From Burkholderiaceae bacterium (GTDB lineage Bacteria; Pseudomonadota; Gammaproteobacteria; Burkholderiales; Burkholderiaceae), in contig CANCBK010000012.1 in the NCBI GenBank assembly GCA_947374315.1, forward strand, positions 1 to 37,143: DNA of 37,143 nt, in the 5' to 3' direction. Each line of letters starts with the position of its first letter. Positions within the stretch are counted from its first letter, which is position 1. Made by a program: the position numbers and the translations under genes. Positions 16,909-25,184 of the stretch are shown here, in pieces. The notes beneath the pieces were generated by a model that was given only the letters and a program-made list of their open reading frames with translations, did no database searches and was not told the DNA's origin.

Positions 16909-17598
16909 CTATGCGGTCACCCCAAAAATTCTACCTATCAAGCTGGTGATAGTCATAGCCAATGCACCCCAAATAAATACGCGCACGGCTCCACGAAGAA
17001 TAGAAGCTCCACCCACATAAGCGGCTATAGCACCCAGCAGGCTCAAAAAAATCAGAGACACAATGACGATAATTGAAATGCGACCACCCGCAGGCGCAAA
17101 GATATTTGCTAAAAGGGGAACCATTCCCCCAAGGGTAAAGCTGACGGCCGATATGGCGGAAGCTTGGAATGGGCGTGCCGTCAACGCATCCGTAATCCCG
17201 ATTTCGTCTCGAGCATGGGCGCCAAGCGCATCGTAAACCATTAACTGATGCGCAACCTGCGTTGCAAGCGCTTGATCAAGGCCACGTCGAATATAAATAT
17301 CACGAAGCTCCTCTTTTTCTACATCATATTCGCGCTCAAGTGCTACACGTTCAAGATTGATATCCGCTCGCTCTGTATCGGCTTGCGAACGAACGGATAC
17401 ATATTCTCCCGCACCCATTGAGAGCGCTCCAGCACAAAGACCGGCGATCCCTACGACTAATATTTCACTTGAATGCATATGAGCAGAAGCAACGCCAAGC
17501 ATAAGACTGGAAATCGACAATAGACCATCATTTGCACCAAGTACGCCAGCCCTTAACCACCCAGATCGATGTGTTCTATGAATATGTGAGGCCATCAT
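16909..17598 (-). CDS. VIT1/CCC1 family iron/manganese transporter
   Basis: A 229-residue membrane protein of the vacuolar iron transporter family. It begins with the diagnostic WLRAGVLGANDGLLSISSLMLGV helix, continues with AGALSMGAGEYVSVRSQADTE, and has the charged cytoplasmic segment of about 60 residues (ERADINLERVALEREYDVEKEEL) that in this family binds metal through Glu residues before three C-terminal helices. Family members export Fe2+ or Mn2+ from the cytoplasm. It is downstream of an NRAMP-like and a barrel-like gene on the same strand (75-bp gap), which supports a metal-homeostasis role. Two adjacent ATGs mark the start; the ribosome site is weak. Confidence 0.93.
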   Translation of the reverse strand: MMASHIHRTHRSGWLRAGVLGANDGLLSISSLMLGVASAHMHSSEILVVGIAGLCAGALSMGAGEYVSVRSQADTERADINLERVALEREYDVEKEELRDIYIRRGLDQALATQVAHQLMVYDALGAHARDEIGITDALTARPFQASAISAVSFTLGGMVPLLANIFAPAGGRISIIVIVSLIFLSLLGAIAAYVGGASILRGAVRVFIWGALAMTITSLIGRIFGVTA

Positions 17599-17673
17599 GT
17601 GTTCCAGTTAAATGCGAATAAAGATACTCATTCAGAGATTCATATTAAATCAAGGTGTTGATACAGTGCTAGC

Positions 17674-18570
17674 TTAATCAAATCGCCATGTAAGACCGCA
17701 ATAGGAGCGAGTCGTATTTTGCCCATTTCCAACCATGACATAGCCAATATTTGACGCACTGCGTTGTATGGATAAGCCTAAATCCACATCATCAGTTAAT
17801 GTCACAATTGCAGCTACCATGCCGTACATCACTGAGTATTGTCCTGTGCTTGGGGGATCTGTTTGTACGCCCATGTCTAAGGCCAGACTAAGCAGATTGG
17901 AGACTTTCAATACAGGTGCCGCAGAAAGCGTAAAGATATTTGTTCTGAGTGGGGTTGAGCTTCCACCATTTAAGTAATTCGGGTTGTATGGGGAACGCAT
18001 GTACATCGCATTTACATGTAATTGAACGGTATCCCCCCAATAGTGAGAGGCAATGAAATTCACCCCATAATTCGTGGCGGCTTGACCGAAGCCAACGGCT
18101 TGCTGTCGATCACTCACGGGAATCTGAAGGGTGGGCTTCATAGCAAAATTCAACCCAACGCCATCATCCCCAAAAAAACGCCACTTTACCGCTAATGTGT
18201 TATTGGATATTGGCGAGTAGTTTCCGCGAGGAGATGAATAGTAAGTCGTGCCAATAGATAATTCTGCATCCTCAGCCACCCCTCTGGTATACATTAACGG
18301 CAAAAATTTAGAAGAACCTTTGCCAATAAAGTCTTCGCCTGGCACTACAACGTTCTGGGTTGATCCACTAGGCTGATTTAAATTATTAATAATGTCAAAG
18401 TACACCTCAACTTGATTACCCCCCTTCTTTACTGTGCCAGCATCATCTGTATTTAACGGTTCATACGCATGGGCATGCAAAGCAAAAAAGGCAAGACAGC
18501 CAGTCAAAAAGGCTGAGGTAGATTTCAACAAAGTAGAAAGAAAACTCACTGATGCACGAAATCTAAACAA
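17674..18570 (-). CDS. Outer-membrane beta-barrel protein, transporter-like (Phenol_MetA_deg-like)
   Basis: A 298-residue exported protein. The N terminus has a signal peptide (hydrophobic residues up to HAHA around 34), followed by YEPLNTDDAGTVKKGGNQVEVYFD, alternating hydrophobic strands rich in Tyr, Ser, Asn and Gly, and a C-terminal LTWRFD. This pattern matches beta-barrel proteins grouped with the phenol meta-degradation transporter family; the assignment is by general resemblance. Its start overlaps the 3' end of the NRAMP-like gene by eight bases, so they are co-translated. That arrangement suggests passage of a metal or metal complex through the outer membrane in partnership with the NRAMP-like carrier. 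Confidence 0.7.
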   Translation of the reverse strand: MFRFRASVSFLSTLLKSTSAFLTGCLAFFALHAHAYEPLNTDDAGTVKKGGNQVEVYFDIINNLNQPSGSTQNVVVPGEDFIGKGSSKFLPLMYTRGVAEDAELSIGTTYYSSPRGNYSPISNNTLAVKWRFFGDDGVGLNFAMKPTLQIPVSDRQQAVGFGQAATNYGVNFIASHYWGDTVQLHVNAMYMRSPYNPNYLNGGSSTPLRTNIFTLSAAPVLKVSNLLSLALDMGVQTDPPSTGQYSVMYGMVAAIVTLTDDVDLGLSIQRSASNIGYVMVGNGQNTTRSYCGLTWRFD

Positions 18571-19834
18571 TGAACATCAACAGGGCAGCTACACCCATCA
18601 GCGCTGTTGCAAACCAACCTATTATCAGAATAGGCTTTGATGCGACATGAGAACCCATCACCGAAGTCCTTGAGGCAAGAATAAGAATAGCGACCATCAG
18701 CGGAACCGCTACTACCCCATTAATCACGGCACTCCAAAAAAGAGCCTTCATGGGATTAATCGGTGAATACTGAATAACTAGAGCCCCTAAAACGCTGATG
18801 GCAATAATGAGATAAAACTTTTTATCTTGTTTAGCCGAGTCCTCTAGGCTAGCGCGCCAGCCAAAGACTTCAGATAAAGCATATGCGGCCGATCCAGCCA
18901 AGACCGGAACCGCAATCAAGCCGACAGCCAAAATACCCAATGCAAACAGAAGATAGGCGAACTCCCCAGCAAGAGGTCTTAATGCTTCGGCAGCTTGAGC
19001 AGCTGTAGTGATATCCGTTACACCCGCGACATTTAAAGTCACCGCCGTAGCCAGGATAATAAAATAAGCGGCAACATTTGAGTAGAGCATGCCACTCCAG
19101 GTATCCCACTGAATTCTACGAATCTCTGATTTCCCAACTGCTAGGCTCTCTCGAACCAAGGCCTTGCCACCAGAAACACTCATATCTTCAACTTCCTGGG
19201 AGGCTTGCCAAAAAAACAGATAAGGGCTAATAGTGGTCCCAAAAATTCCCACTACCATGGCAGCAGCTTCAGAGCTTAGGGATAGCTTTGGCAACAAAGT
19301 GCTCCAAAGGACCTCACTCCAGGGAACATGGACTGTAAAGAGCACTGCTGCATAAGCCAATAAAGACAACGTAAGCCATTTCAGAAAGAATACATAGCGG
19401 TGATATGGCACAAAGATTTGCAAAGCCAATGTAGTGAAAACAAATACAGCAGTCATCACGTGCCAGTTAATCCCCGTGACCAGCTGGGATACCTCCCCCA
19501 TTGCGGCTATATCAGCGGCAATATTGAGAATATTAGCTATCAATAGCAAAAAAACGAGAACAAATAAAATCGCCGGAGAAAAACTAGTTTTGATGTTTGC
19601 AGCCAATCCACGGCCTGTGACCCGACCAATTTGCGCACACAAAACTTGAATAACCGCCATTAATGGATAGGTAATCGGCATTGTCCACAGCATATTGAGG
19701 CCAAACTGTGCCCCAGCCTGAGAATAAGTAACAATGCCGCTTGGATCATCATCGGCAACACCCGTGACTAAACCAGGGCCTACCCTAGCAAGTGGGTGGC
19801 GTTTAATGCGTGCCCATATAGCTCGTAAATTCAT
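18563..19834 (-). CDS. NRAMP-family divalent metal transporter, divergent
   Basis: A 423-residue inner-membrane protein with about eleven hydrophobic segments and the NRAMP fold signature at the N terminus (RVGPGLVTGVADDDPSGIVTYSQAGAQFG). Two metal-site motifs differ from MntH-type proteins: the helix 1 DPGN is DPSG (30-33), and the helix 6 MPH is SPY (203-205), so the substrate-binding methionine and the nearby histidine are gone. This branch is common in bacteria but its ion is uncertain; loss of the methionine is associated elsewhere with Mg2+ or other non-canonical substrates. It is the first gene of the NRAMP-barrel-VIT group. The ribosome site (TAGAAGC) is weak. Confidence 0.88.
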   Translation of the reverse strand: MNLRAIWARIKRHPLARVGPGLVTGVADDDPSGIVTYSQAGAQFGLNMLWTMPITYPLMAVIQVLCAQIGRVTGRGLAANIKTSFSPAILFVLVFLLLIANILNIAADIAAMGEVSQLVTGINWHVMTAVFVFTTLALQIFVPYHRYVFFLKWLTLSLLAYAAVLFTVHVPWSEVLWSTLLPKLSLSSEAAAMVVGIFGTTISPYLFFWQASQEVEDMSVSGGKALVRESLAVGKSEIRRIQWDTWSGMLYSNVAAYFIILATAVTLNVAGVTDITTAAQAAEALRPLAGEFAYLLFALGILAVGLIAVPVLAGSAAYALSEVFGWRASLEDSAKQDKKFYLIIAISVLGALVIQYSPINPMKALFWSAVINGVVAVPLMVAILILASRTSVMGSHVASKPILIIGWFATALMGVAALLMFIV

Positions 19835-20319
19835 AGTGCTTCTAGGCTCTATTGCCCATATAACAAAAATATGTCATCACTGTTAGCAGCTTTCATAAGC
19901 CCCATTTTTCAAAAAATTAAATCCCATAAATCGACTAAGGGGGTATCTTTTAACTTCACCCATCCAGCTATTATTTCAATATCAATGGGGGAAAATGATC
20001 AATCCTTAATCAATTCAATCCAATAAATACAGTTTATTGCAAACTAGTAAAGGGTAGGCTGCTTATACAATTTAAACATTATGATGCAGTATTGCATGCA
20101 ATACTGCGAAGAGAGATAAGCGTCATTGATCTTTTGCCTGGCGGGATATTTTTCCCATCTCTCTTATTTTTTGCAGTAAGCATTCTATTGGGATCTACCG
20201 TGCCCATAGGTCATATTCCAGATGGGCAGAAAGCATACGAAGTGCCCCAAGTTTTCGTTAAATTAGAAATAATTACCTCAATGGTCGACTTAGGCGATTA
20301 TGGCTATGGAGCGCAGGAA
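19835..20319. other. Intergenic region between NRAMP-like gene and emrB
   Basis: This 485-bp AT-rich region contains the promoter of the NRAMP-like gene at its left end and a perfect 22-bp palindrome in the middle (listed separately). A weak plus-strand reading frame begins inside the palindrome. I recognise no riboswitch, no RNA gene and no clear terminator for emrB, whose stop is at 20320. Confidence 0.5.
20086..20107. promoter_or_regulatory. Perfect 22-bp palindrome, candidate operator
   Basis: The two 11-base arms (GCAGTATTGCA and its complement) meet with no spacer, so this is a perfect dyad. Its size fits a dimeric repressor site more than a hairpin. It lies 212 bp beyond the emrB stop and 252 bp upstream of the NRAMP-like gene start. 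No regulator gene is adjacent except the efflux MarR, whose own operator is different. Confidence 0.5.
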
Positions 20320-20340
20320 TTAATGCGCCGCTTTACTTGA
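20092..20340 (+). pseudogene. Doubtful reading frame, possible remnant of a DUF1656 (AaeX-like) gene
   Basis: The 82-codon frame can only begin at TTG, inside the palindrome, and no ribosome site fits that codon. The first 35 residues (REISVIDLLPGGIFFPSLLFF, then VSILL) resemble the start of DUF1656 membrane proteins, which accompany HlyD-type efflux subunits. The following GLYRFVWHPALF region expected in DUF1656 is missing; a GIYR appears in another frame, suggesting a deletion and frameshift. The 3' end overlaps emrB on the other strand. It may be chance; I give it low weight. Confidence 0.2.
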
Positions 20341-21855
20341 TCCAAATGGAGGTTTCGATAGCCAAATCAGCGGCATCAAAATAATCAAAATTAAAGTGGC
20401 CATCAGCATTAATTGATTAGTTGAGAGCATATATGCTTGAGAGGTAATCAGGTTATCGATATATCCATTTTTTTGCATCTCCGTCATTCCTAATTGGGTC
20501 GCCTGATTAGAAAATTGGACATAAGCCGAATTTCCTGGCTGTATATTCTGAGTCAGGATTTCGTGGTGACGAATCGCGTTATCCTGCCAGAGCGTTGTAG
20601 AGACAGCAGTACCTACACTTGCACCCACATTCCTCAGAAAATTAGAGATACCAGTACCTGATGCAATTTGATGTCCCTTTAACTGCGACATAGAAATAGC
20701 AGACATTGGCATAAAAAATCCCGCAATTCCTACGCCCATAATGATGCGCGCCAACATCAGTGTTTTTTCATCGACACCCGTTGTAAAGCCCGCAGCCATC
20801 CAGCAGCCAATGGCCATAGCAAGAAAGCCAACACTCGCAATGATGCGTGCATCGATACGGTGAATATTGGCGCCAAATAGCGGTCCACAGAATAAAGCCA
20901 ATACCCCGGTAATGGCCATTACTTTGCCAGCGTTGAATGCCGTATAACCGAGCTGGGTTTGCAGCCATAAGGGGCCAATGACGATGTATATATAAAAAGC
21001 AAACGAACCCAATCCCAAACAAATAGCGGACATTCGAAAATTCACCAGCCTAAATATACGTAGATCCACAATAGGATGCTCTTCCCCCAGCTCCCATAGG
21101 ACAAAAGAAATCCACGAGACGCAGGAAATAATCATCAAACACGAAATAAATGGCGAAGATAGCCAATCTAATTCACTACCCTTATCCAAGGCGATCTGCA
21201 TAGTTGAAACGGCGGAGATCAGCAAAGCAATGCCAGGCAAATCAATTTTTTCCTTTGATGGGGCGGGTTTGGGTGACCCGAATAACCAATACACCAAAAA
21301 TGTACTCAAAATGCCAAATGGTAGATTAATGTAGAAAGCCCAGCGCCAAACTAAGTTATCCGTTAACCATCCGCCAATCAATGGCCCAAGTACAGGCGCA
21401 ACTACTGTTGTCGTAGCCCAGATTCCCAAGGCCATACCCCGCTTCGCCGGTGGAAAAGACTTCATTAATAAGGCTTGGGATAAGGGGATCATGGATGCCC
21501 CAACGATTCCCTGCAAAATTCTGGCAACCACTAGCAACTCAAAATTTCCAGCCAATCCACACAACATTGAGGCCAATACAAATAAGATCGTTGCAAACAA
21601 AAACTGTCGCACCTCACCAATTCTTTTAGATAGAAATCCCGTTAACGGCAAAAAAATCGCCTCACTCACTGCATAGGAGGTGATCACCCAAGTTCCCTGG
21701 GTAGGGCTCACTGCAAAATCTCCGGCAATCGTTGGCAATGCGACATTGGCAATCGACATATCGAGCACATTCATGAATGAGCCCAATGCTAGGGCCAAAG
21801 TTCCTAGCGCTAACTTATATCCATATAACGGCTTTAGCTCTTGATTTCCCGACAT
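20320..21855 (-). CDS. emrB: DHA2 family multidrug efflux MFS transporter, EmrB-like
   Basis: A 511-residue inner-membrane drug:proton antiporter with about 14 hydrophobic helices. The N-terminal helix has GSFMNVLDMSIANVALPTIAGD, and motif C of antiporters is visible in VVAPVLGPLIGGWLTDNLVWRWAFYINLPFG; SFMNVLD, GFL and RILQGIVGASMIPLSQALL are standard for EmrB/QacA proteins. It works with the EmrA adaptor and an outer-membrane channel to expel hydrophobic compounds. It is the last gene of the marR-nodT-emrA-emrB operon, 11 bp after emrA. No ribosome site is obvious, so translation may depend on coupling to emrA. Confidence 0.95.
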   Translation of the reverse strand: MSGNQELKPLYGYKLALGTLALALGSFMNVLDMSIANVALPTIAGDFAVSPTQGTWVITSYAVSEAIFLPLTGFLSKRIGEVRQFLFATILFVLASMLCGLAGNFELLVVARILQGIVGASMIPLSQALLMKSFPPAKRGMALGIWATTTVVAPVLGPLIGGWLTDNLVWRWAFYINLPFGILSTFLVYWLFGSPKPAPSKEKIDLPGIALLISAVSTMQIALDKGSELDWLSSPFISCLMIISCVSWISFVLWELGEEHPIVDLRIFRLVNFRMSAICLGLGSFAFYIYIVIGPLWLQTQLGYTAFNAGKVMAITGVLALFCGPLFGANIHRIDARIIASVGFLAMAIGCWMAAGFTTGVDEKTLMLARIIMGVGIAGFFMPMSAISMSQLKGHQIASGTGISNFLRNVGASVGTAVSTTLWQDNAIRHHEILTQNIQPGNSAYVQFSNQATQLGMTEMQKNGYIDNLITSQAYMLSTNQLMLMATLILIILMPLIWLSKPPFGSSKAAH

Positions 21856-21866
21856 ATTTTGCGCGC

Positions 21867-22829
21867 TTATTGCGCTCGCTTTAGCAATAACTGAATATGA
21901 CTTTCAGCTTGATCAAATTGCTTCTGATATATCCCCGTCTCGCTTACGGGTCCATTTTGCATGGCCTGCAAAGGGAGTCCATCCAAGCTACTGGTATCCA
22001 CCTTAATATCCATGGAGAGACCGATGTGCAATGGATGCTTTTTAAGTTCATCAGAATCCAAGGCAATTCGAACTGGCAAGCGTTGCACAACTTTCACCCA
22101 GTTACCAGTAGCATTTTGTGCGGGCAATAGTGCCAGTGTTGAGCCAGTTCCGGGCGCAAAGCCGACTACCCTACCGTGAAACTCCACTGCATTTCCATAA
22201 ATATCCGATTGCAATCTAGCCGTCTGACCCACTCTCATTTTTCTGAGCTGGTCTTCCTTGAAATTGGCATCCACCCAAATTTCGCTATTATCGACAATCA
22301 AAGCGAGAGGGGTTCCAGGGGCTACTCTCTGACCTACCTGGATATAGCGCTTTGCAAGTATTGCGTCAATTGGACTTTGTATATTAGCCCGCAATAAATT
22401 GATATAGGATTGCCTTGCATTCGCTGCCGCCTTTAACAATGCAAGCTCTGAATGCTCCAGCTCTTCTTTAGAAACTGCCGCATCGCCCCGGAGTGCATTA
22501 CGCTTTTGATAATCCGCATTGGCGTTACGTAAATCAATATCAGCTTTCTCAGAAGCAATTTTGACTTCAGTTGGGTCAATTTTAAAAAGAGTTTGACCTT
22601 CTTTTACGGACTGAGTCTCAGAGACATTTACAGTTGAGACTGCCCCATCAACCAGGGAAACAATTTGGACTTGTGAGCCTGCAACATAGGCGTCATCTGT
22701 AGATTCGGTATTTCGACTAAAAATGAGCCAATAAGCCAATGAAAGAATAGTCACGCAAGCCAATACCATCAGAAAGATTCGGAAGGCCTTGGGACGGTTA
22801 AATTTTTTGTTTTCGGATGGAGTATCCAT
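21867..22829 (-). CDS. emrA: Membrane fusion protein of drug efflux pump, EmrA/HlyD family
   Basis: A 320-residue periplasmic adaptor anchored by one N-terminal transmembrane helix (about 16-37). TESTDDAYVAGSQVQIVSLVDGAVSTVNV is the hallmark first barrel-sandwich half of EmrA; a short coiled-coil hairpin follows (about 88-145), then NIQSPIDAILAKRYIQVGQRVAPGTPLALIVD and the beta-barrel domain. It is shorter than E. coli EmrA (390) mainly in the coiled coil. It joins the EmrB-like pump to the outer-membrane lipoprotein encoded just upstream; gaps on both sides are 11 bp. Confidence 0.95.
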   Translation of the reverse strand: MDTPSENKKFNRPKAFRIFLMVLACVTILSLAYWLIFSRNTESTDDAYVAGSQVQIVSLVDGAVSTVNVSETQSVKEGQTLFKIDPTEVKIASEKADIDLRNANADYQKRNALRGDAAVSKEELEHSELALLKAAANARQSYINLLRANIQSPIDAILAKRYIQVGQRVAPGTPLALIVDNSEIWVDANFKEDQLRKMRVGQTARLQSDIYGNAVEFHGRVVGFAPGTGSTLALLPAQNATGNWVKVVQRLPVRIALDSDELKKHPLHIGLSMDIKVDTSSLDGLPLQAMQNGPVSETGIYQKQFDQAESHIQLLLKRAQ

Positions 22830-22840
22830 GAATGAGTTCT

Positions 22841-24280
22841 TTATTTCAATGGTTGCTGAGATTGATTTTTAATTTGCAGATACGACCCACCTAAGGCCTG
22901 CACTAATACAACATTTGCCGTGAGCATTTTTGCCCTAGCCTCTGCATAGTTTTGTCCTTGACGAAGATATGCTTCCTCCATCGCAAGTACAGCCTCTTGA
23001 GAGCTAATTCCAACTTCACTTCTACGCTTTGTAATCTCATAATTGGATTTAGCGCTTTGATACGTAGATGCATAACTCTCGTAATTTGCTTGTGCGTTTT
23101 TTATGGAGACCATGCCGTCCGATGCATCCCTAAGGGCTTGGACAAGTTGCTCCTGATAATTGGCAATCGCTTGATTTCTACCCGCCTCTTTACCGGTAAT
23201 ATTCGCAGCAATAGCGCCACCATCAAAAATTGGCAAACTAATGGCTGGTCCAACGCTAAATTGTTGGCTCTTACTAGCAAATAATTGCGATAAACCGAAC
23301 GATTGAACGCCTATAAATCCAGCCAAATTAATATCAGGTAGATACTCTAAATTTGCACCATCAAGCTGAAGTTTAGCGACATCAATTTGAATCAATAACG
23401 CCTGTAAGTCAGGTCTACGTTCAAGCAAATTAGATGGAATAATTTCTGGAAGGCGGAGAGCATTAACTGTGATGGCCGGGGCTTTGAGCGCTTCACTCCA
23501 GGAGGGGCCCTCCTGAACCAAAGCGCCAAGCTGGTGTTGAATCATCTTGACACTCAAATTGGCCTGACTCAAATTCACCAAAGCACTTTCATAATCCACC
23601 TTTCGCTGATTTACCACCATCACATCTACGAGACCAGTTCTTTGTTTCTCTTGAGATATGTGAAAAAGGATCTTTTTAGCCTCCGCATCACGCGCATACA
23701 GCGCCTGAGCTTGAACCATACGATCGTAATCAAAATAAATACGTACGATGGTTGTGGAAAGTAGAAGCTCCGAAGCTTTGTGACTAGCTTGCGCTGCTAA
23801 TACTTGATTTTTTGCCGCATCAAAATACTTCCTTTGCTTTCCCCAAATATCTAGAGACCAATTCAAAGATGCGTTTACTAGGCCATAGCCTGTATAGACC
23901 GGCATACCCGGTACGAAAATATAATTTTGAGATAGTTGTTGGCGATCTACCTGACCTGCGATACCAAGTTGAGGCAAGAAATTTGCCCTTTCAGTATCTA
24001 ACATGGCTTGGGCTGCAACAACCCTCGCGCCCGAAATCTCTAGACTGGGAGAATGGCTCAGCCCCAAGTTCACCAATTCATCTAATTGAGAATCCCCAAA
24101 TGCAGCCCACCAACGATCTTGAATTTGACTGGTATTTTTATCTAACTGCGGCTCAAGTGCTTCTAGGCGCTTGATTGATTGCTCGGGCAGGCTATCCCTC
24201 GGAAATAAGGCACACGAAGACAGCACAAGACACAGCATTGAAGCAATGAAAACCTTTGTGATGCTCACTACATTATTCAT
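22841..24280 (-). CDS. Outer-membrane efflux lipoprotein, NodT/OprM (TolC-like) family
   Basis: A 479-residue channel component. The lipobox LSSC puts the lipidated cysteine at residue 23, giving an outer-membrane lipoprotein. The mature chain has DRWWAAFGDSQLDELVNLGLSHSPSLEISGARVVAAQA and the repeated TolC-type helical segments, with LPEIIPSNLLERRPDLQALL and PIFDGGAIAANI in the middle; these are NodT-family landmarks. It forms a trimeric duct with EmrA and EmrB. Its start overlaps the marR stop by four bases (ATGA), so its expression is coupled to the regulator. Confidence 0.95.
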   Translation of the reverse strand: MNNVVSITKVFIASMLCLVLSSCALFPRDSLPEQSIKRLEALEPQLDKNTSQIQDRWWAAFGDSQLDELVNLGLSHSPSLEISGARVVAAQAMLDTERANFLPQLGIAGQVDRQQLSQNYIFVPGMPVYTGYGLVNASLNWSLDIWGKQRKYFDAAKNQVLAAQASHKASELLLSTTIVRIYFDYDRMVQAQALYARDAEAKKILFHISQEKQRTGLVDVMVVNQRKVDYESALVNLSQANLSVKMIQHQLGALVQEGPSWSEALKAPAITVNALRLPEIIPSNLLERRPDLQALLIQIDVAKLQLDGANLEYLPDINLAGFIGVQSFGLSQLFASKSQQFSVGPAISLPIFDGGAIAANITGKEAGRNQAIANYQEQLVQALRDASDGMVSIKNAQANYESYASTYQSAKSNYEITKRRSEVGISSQEAVLAMEEAYLRQGQNYAEARAKMLTANVVLVQALGGSYLQIKNQSQQPLK

Positions 24281-24765
24281 GGTGCTTGATCCAAGGAGGC
24301 TAAGTTATTCTTTTCTATTCTCAACATAAAATCTTTGAGCTGCTCAAACTCCTTTGGGCTGAATCCAGCCAAAGATTGATTCAACAGATCGCACAATCGA
24401 AATGGGATTAATTTCACCAATTTTTTTCCAGCCAAAGTAAGAGACAAATGAATGACTCGCCCATCCTTTTGTGATGGCATTTTTTTAATGAAATCCATCG
24501 ATTCCAACTTATGAATCATTCGGACGGTCGCAGCAGCGTTGTTGCCCAATAAGTGCGATATCGAGGAAATCGTTGCGTCTTCAGTGTGGGCGACCATCAT
24601 CAAAACACTCATTTGAGAGGCCGTAATACCAAGGTCAACTAGCTTCGCATCAGCCAAGCGCTGATATATCGACTTATTACGCACCATGAGATAAACCACG
24701 CTACCCTCAAGACGATAACTATCAGGGGTATAGAACTTTGTTGTGGGTTGAGGGGTGATCTTCAT
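24277..24765 (-). CDS. MarR family transcriptional regulator of the efflux operon
   Basis: A 162-residue winged-helix repressor. The DNA-binding part runs from GITASQMSVLMMVAHTEDATISSISHLLGNNAAATVRMIHKLESMDFI to the wing KKMPSQKDGRVIHLSLT, typical of MarR/EmrR proteins; the flanking helices form the dimer. Such proteins release DNA when they bind phenolic or other ligands. It is first in the operon with the three efflux genes and very likely represses it. The ATG at 24765 has no ribosome site in the preceding bases and lies inside the putative operator, so the message may be leaderless. Confidence 0.92.
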   Translation of the reverse strand: MKITPQPTTKFYTPDSYRLEGSVVYLMVRNKSIYQRLADAKLVDLGITASQMSVLMMVAHTEDATISSISHLLGNNAAATVRMIHKLESMDFIKKMPSQKDGRVIHLSLTLAGKKLVKLIPFRLCDLLNQSLAGFSPKEFEQLKDFMLRIEKNNLASLDQAP

Positions 24766-24794
24766 AGAATTAATTGACTAGTCAACTAATTCTA
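24765..24794. promoter_or_regulatory. Near-perfect 30-bp palindrome, putative MarR operator
   Basis: The dyad centres on TTGACTAGTCAA and extends through TAATTCTA arms with only one mismatched pair. It begins at the A of the marR start codon and covers the whole region where a ribosome site would be. A MarR dimer bound here would block its own operon. The central 12 bases fit MarR-type sites of 14-20 bp; the longer symmetry is notable. Confidence 0.8.
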
Positions 24795-24916
24795 TTGGAT
24801 TTCATGATTTTTTGTTGGCGATAGTCTGAATGGGTCTTTTCAAACACTGCACTAGAAAGATGAAGCTCTGCATAAATGGTGCAGGTCACGATCTCAAGCC
24901 TTGCCCGACCTACCGG

Positions 24917-24952
24917 CAATAGAAAAGCAACCATAAGGCTGCTTTTCTATTG
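24917..24952. terminator. Strong 13-bp hairpin between marR promoter and leuD-like gene
   Basis: CAATAGAAAAGCA and its exact complement flank a ten-base loop. The stem contains an A-run and a T-run, so it could act as a terminator in either direction, most usefully for the leuC-leuD transcript ending at 25185. The rest of 24795-25184 shows no convincing gene; a 60-codon frame at 25017-25199 looks spurious. Confidence 0.55.
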
Positions 24953-25184
24953 TGAATCTACATGATCATTTTTAAGATTTACAGGTTATTGAGGGGGCGC
25001 CAGCCCCTAATAAAACATGACGATTCATATGCCCACATTTCTTAAAGCGTTAAATTCAACCAGCATAACTAAATTGAGATTTATTACGCGCACCTTAAAT
25101 CACTCGGTAGCGCTTGAAAAGTTAAATATCTTCACTACTTCCAGCGAGAGCCGTCGCTTCTGCAGAGTCAGCAAAAGAGAATTC

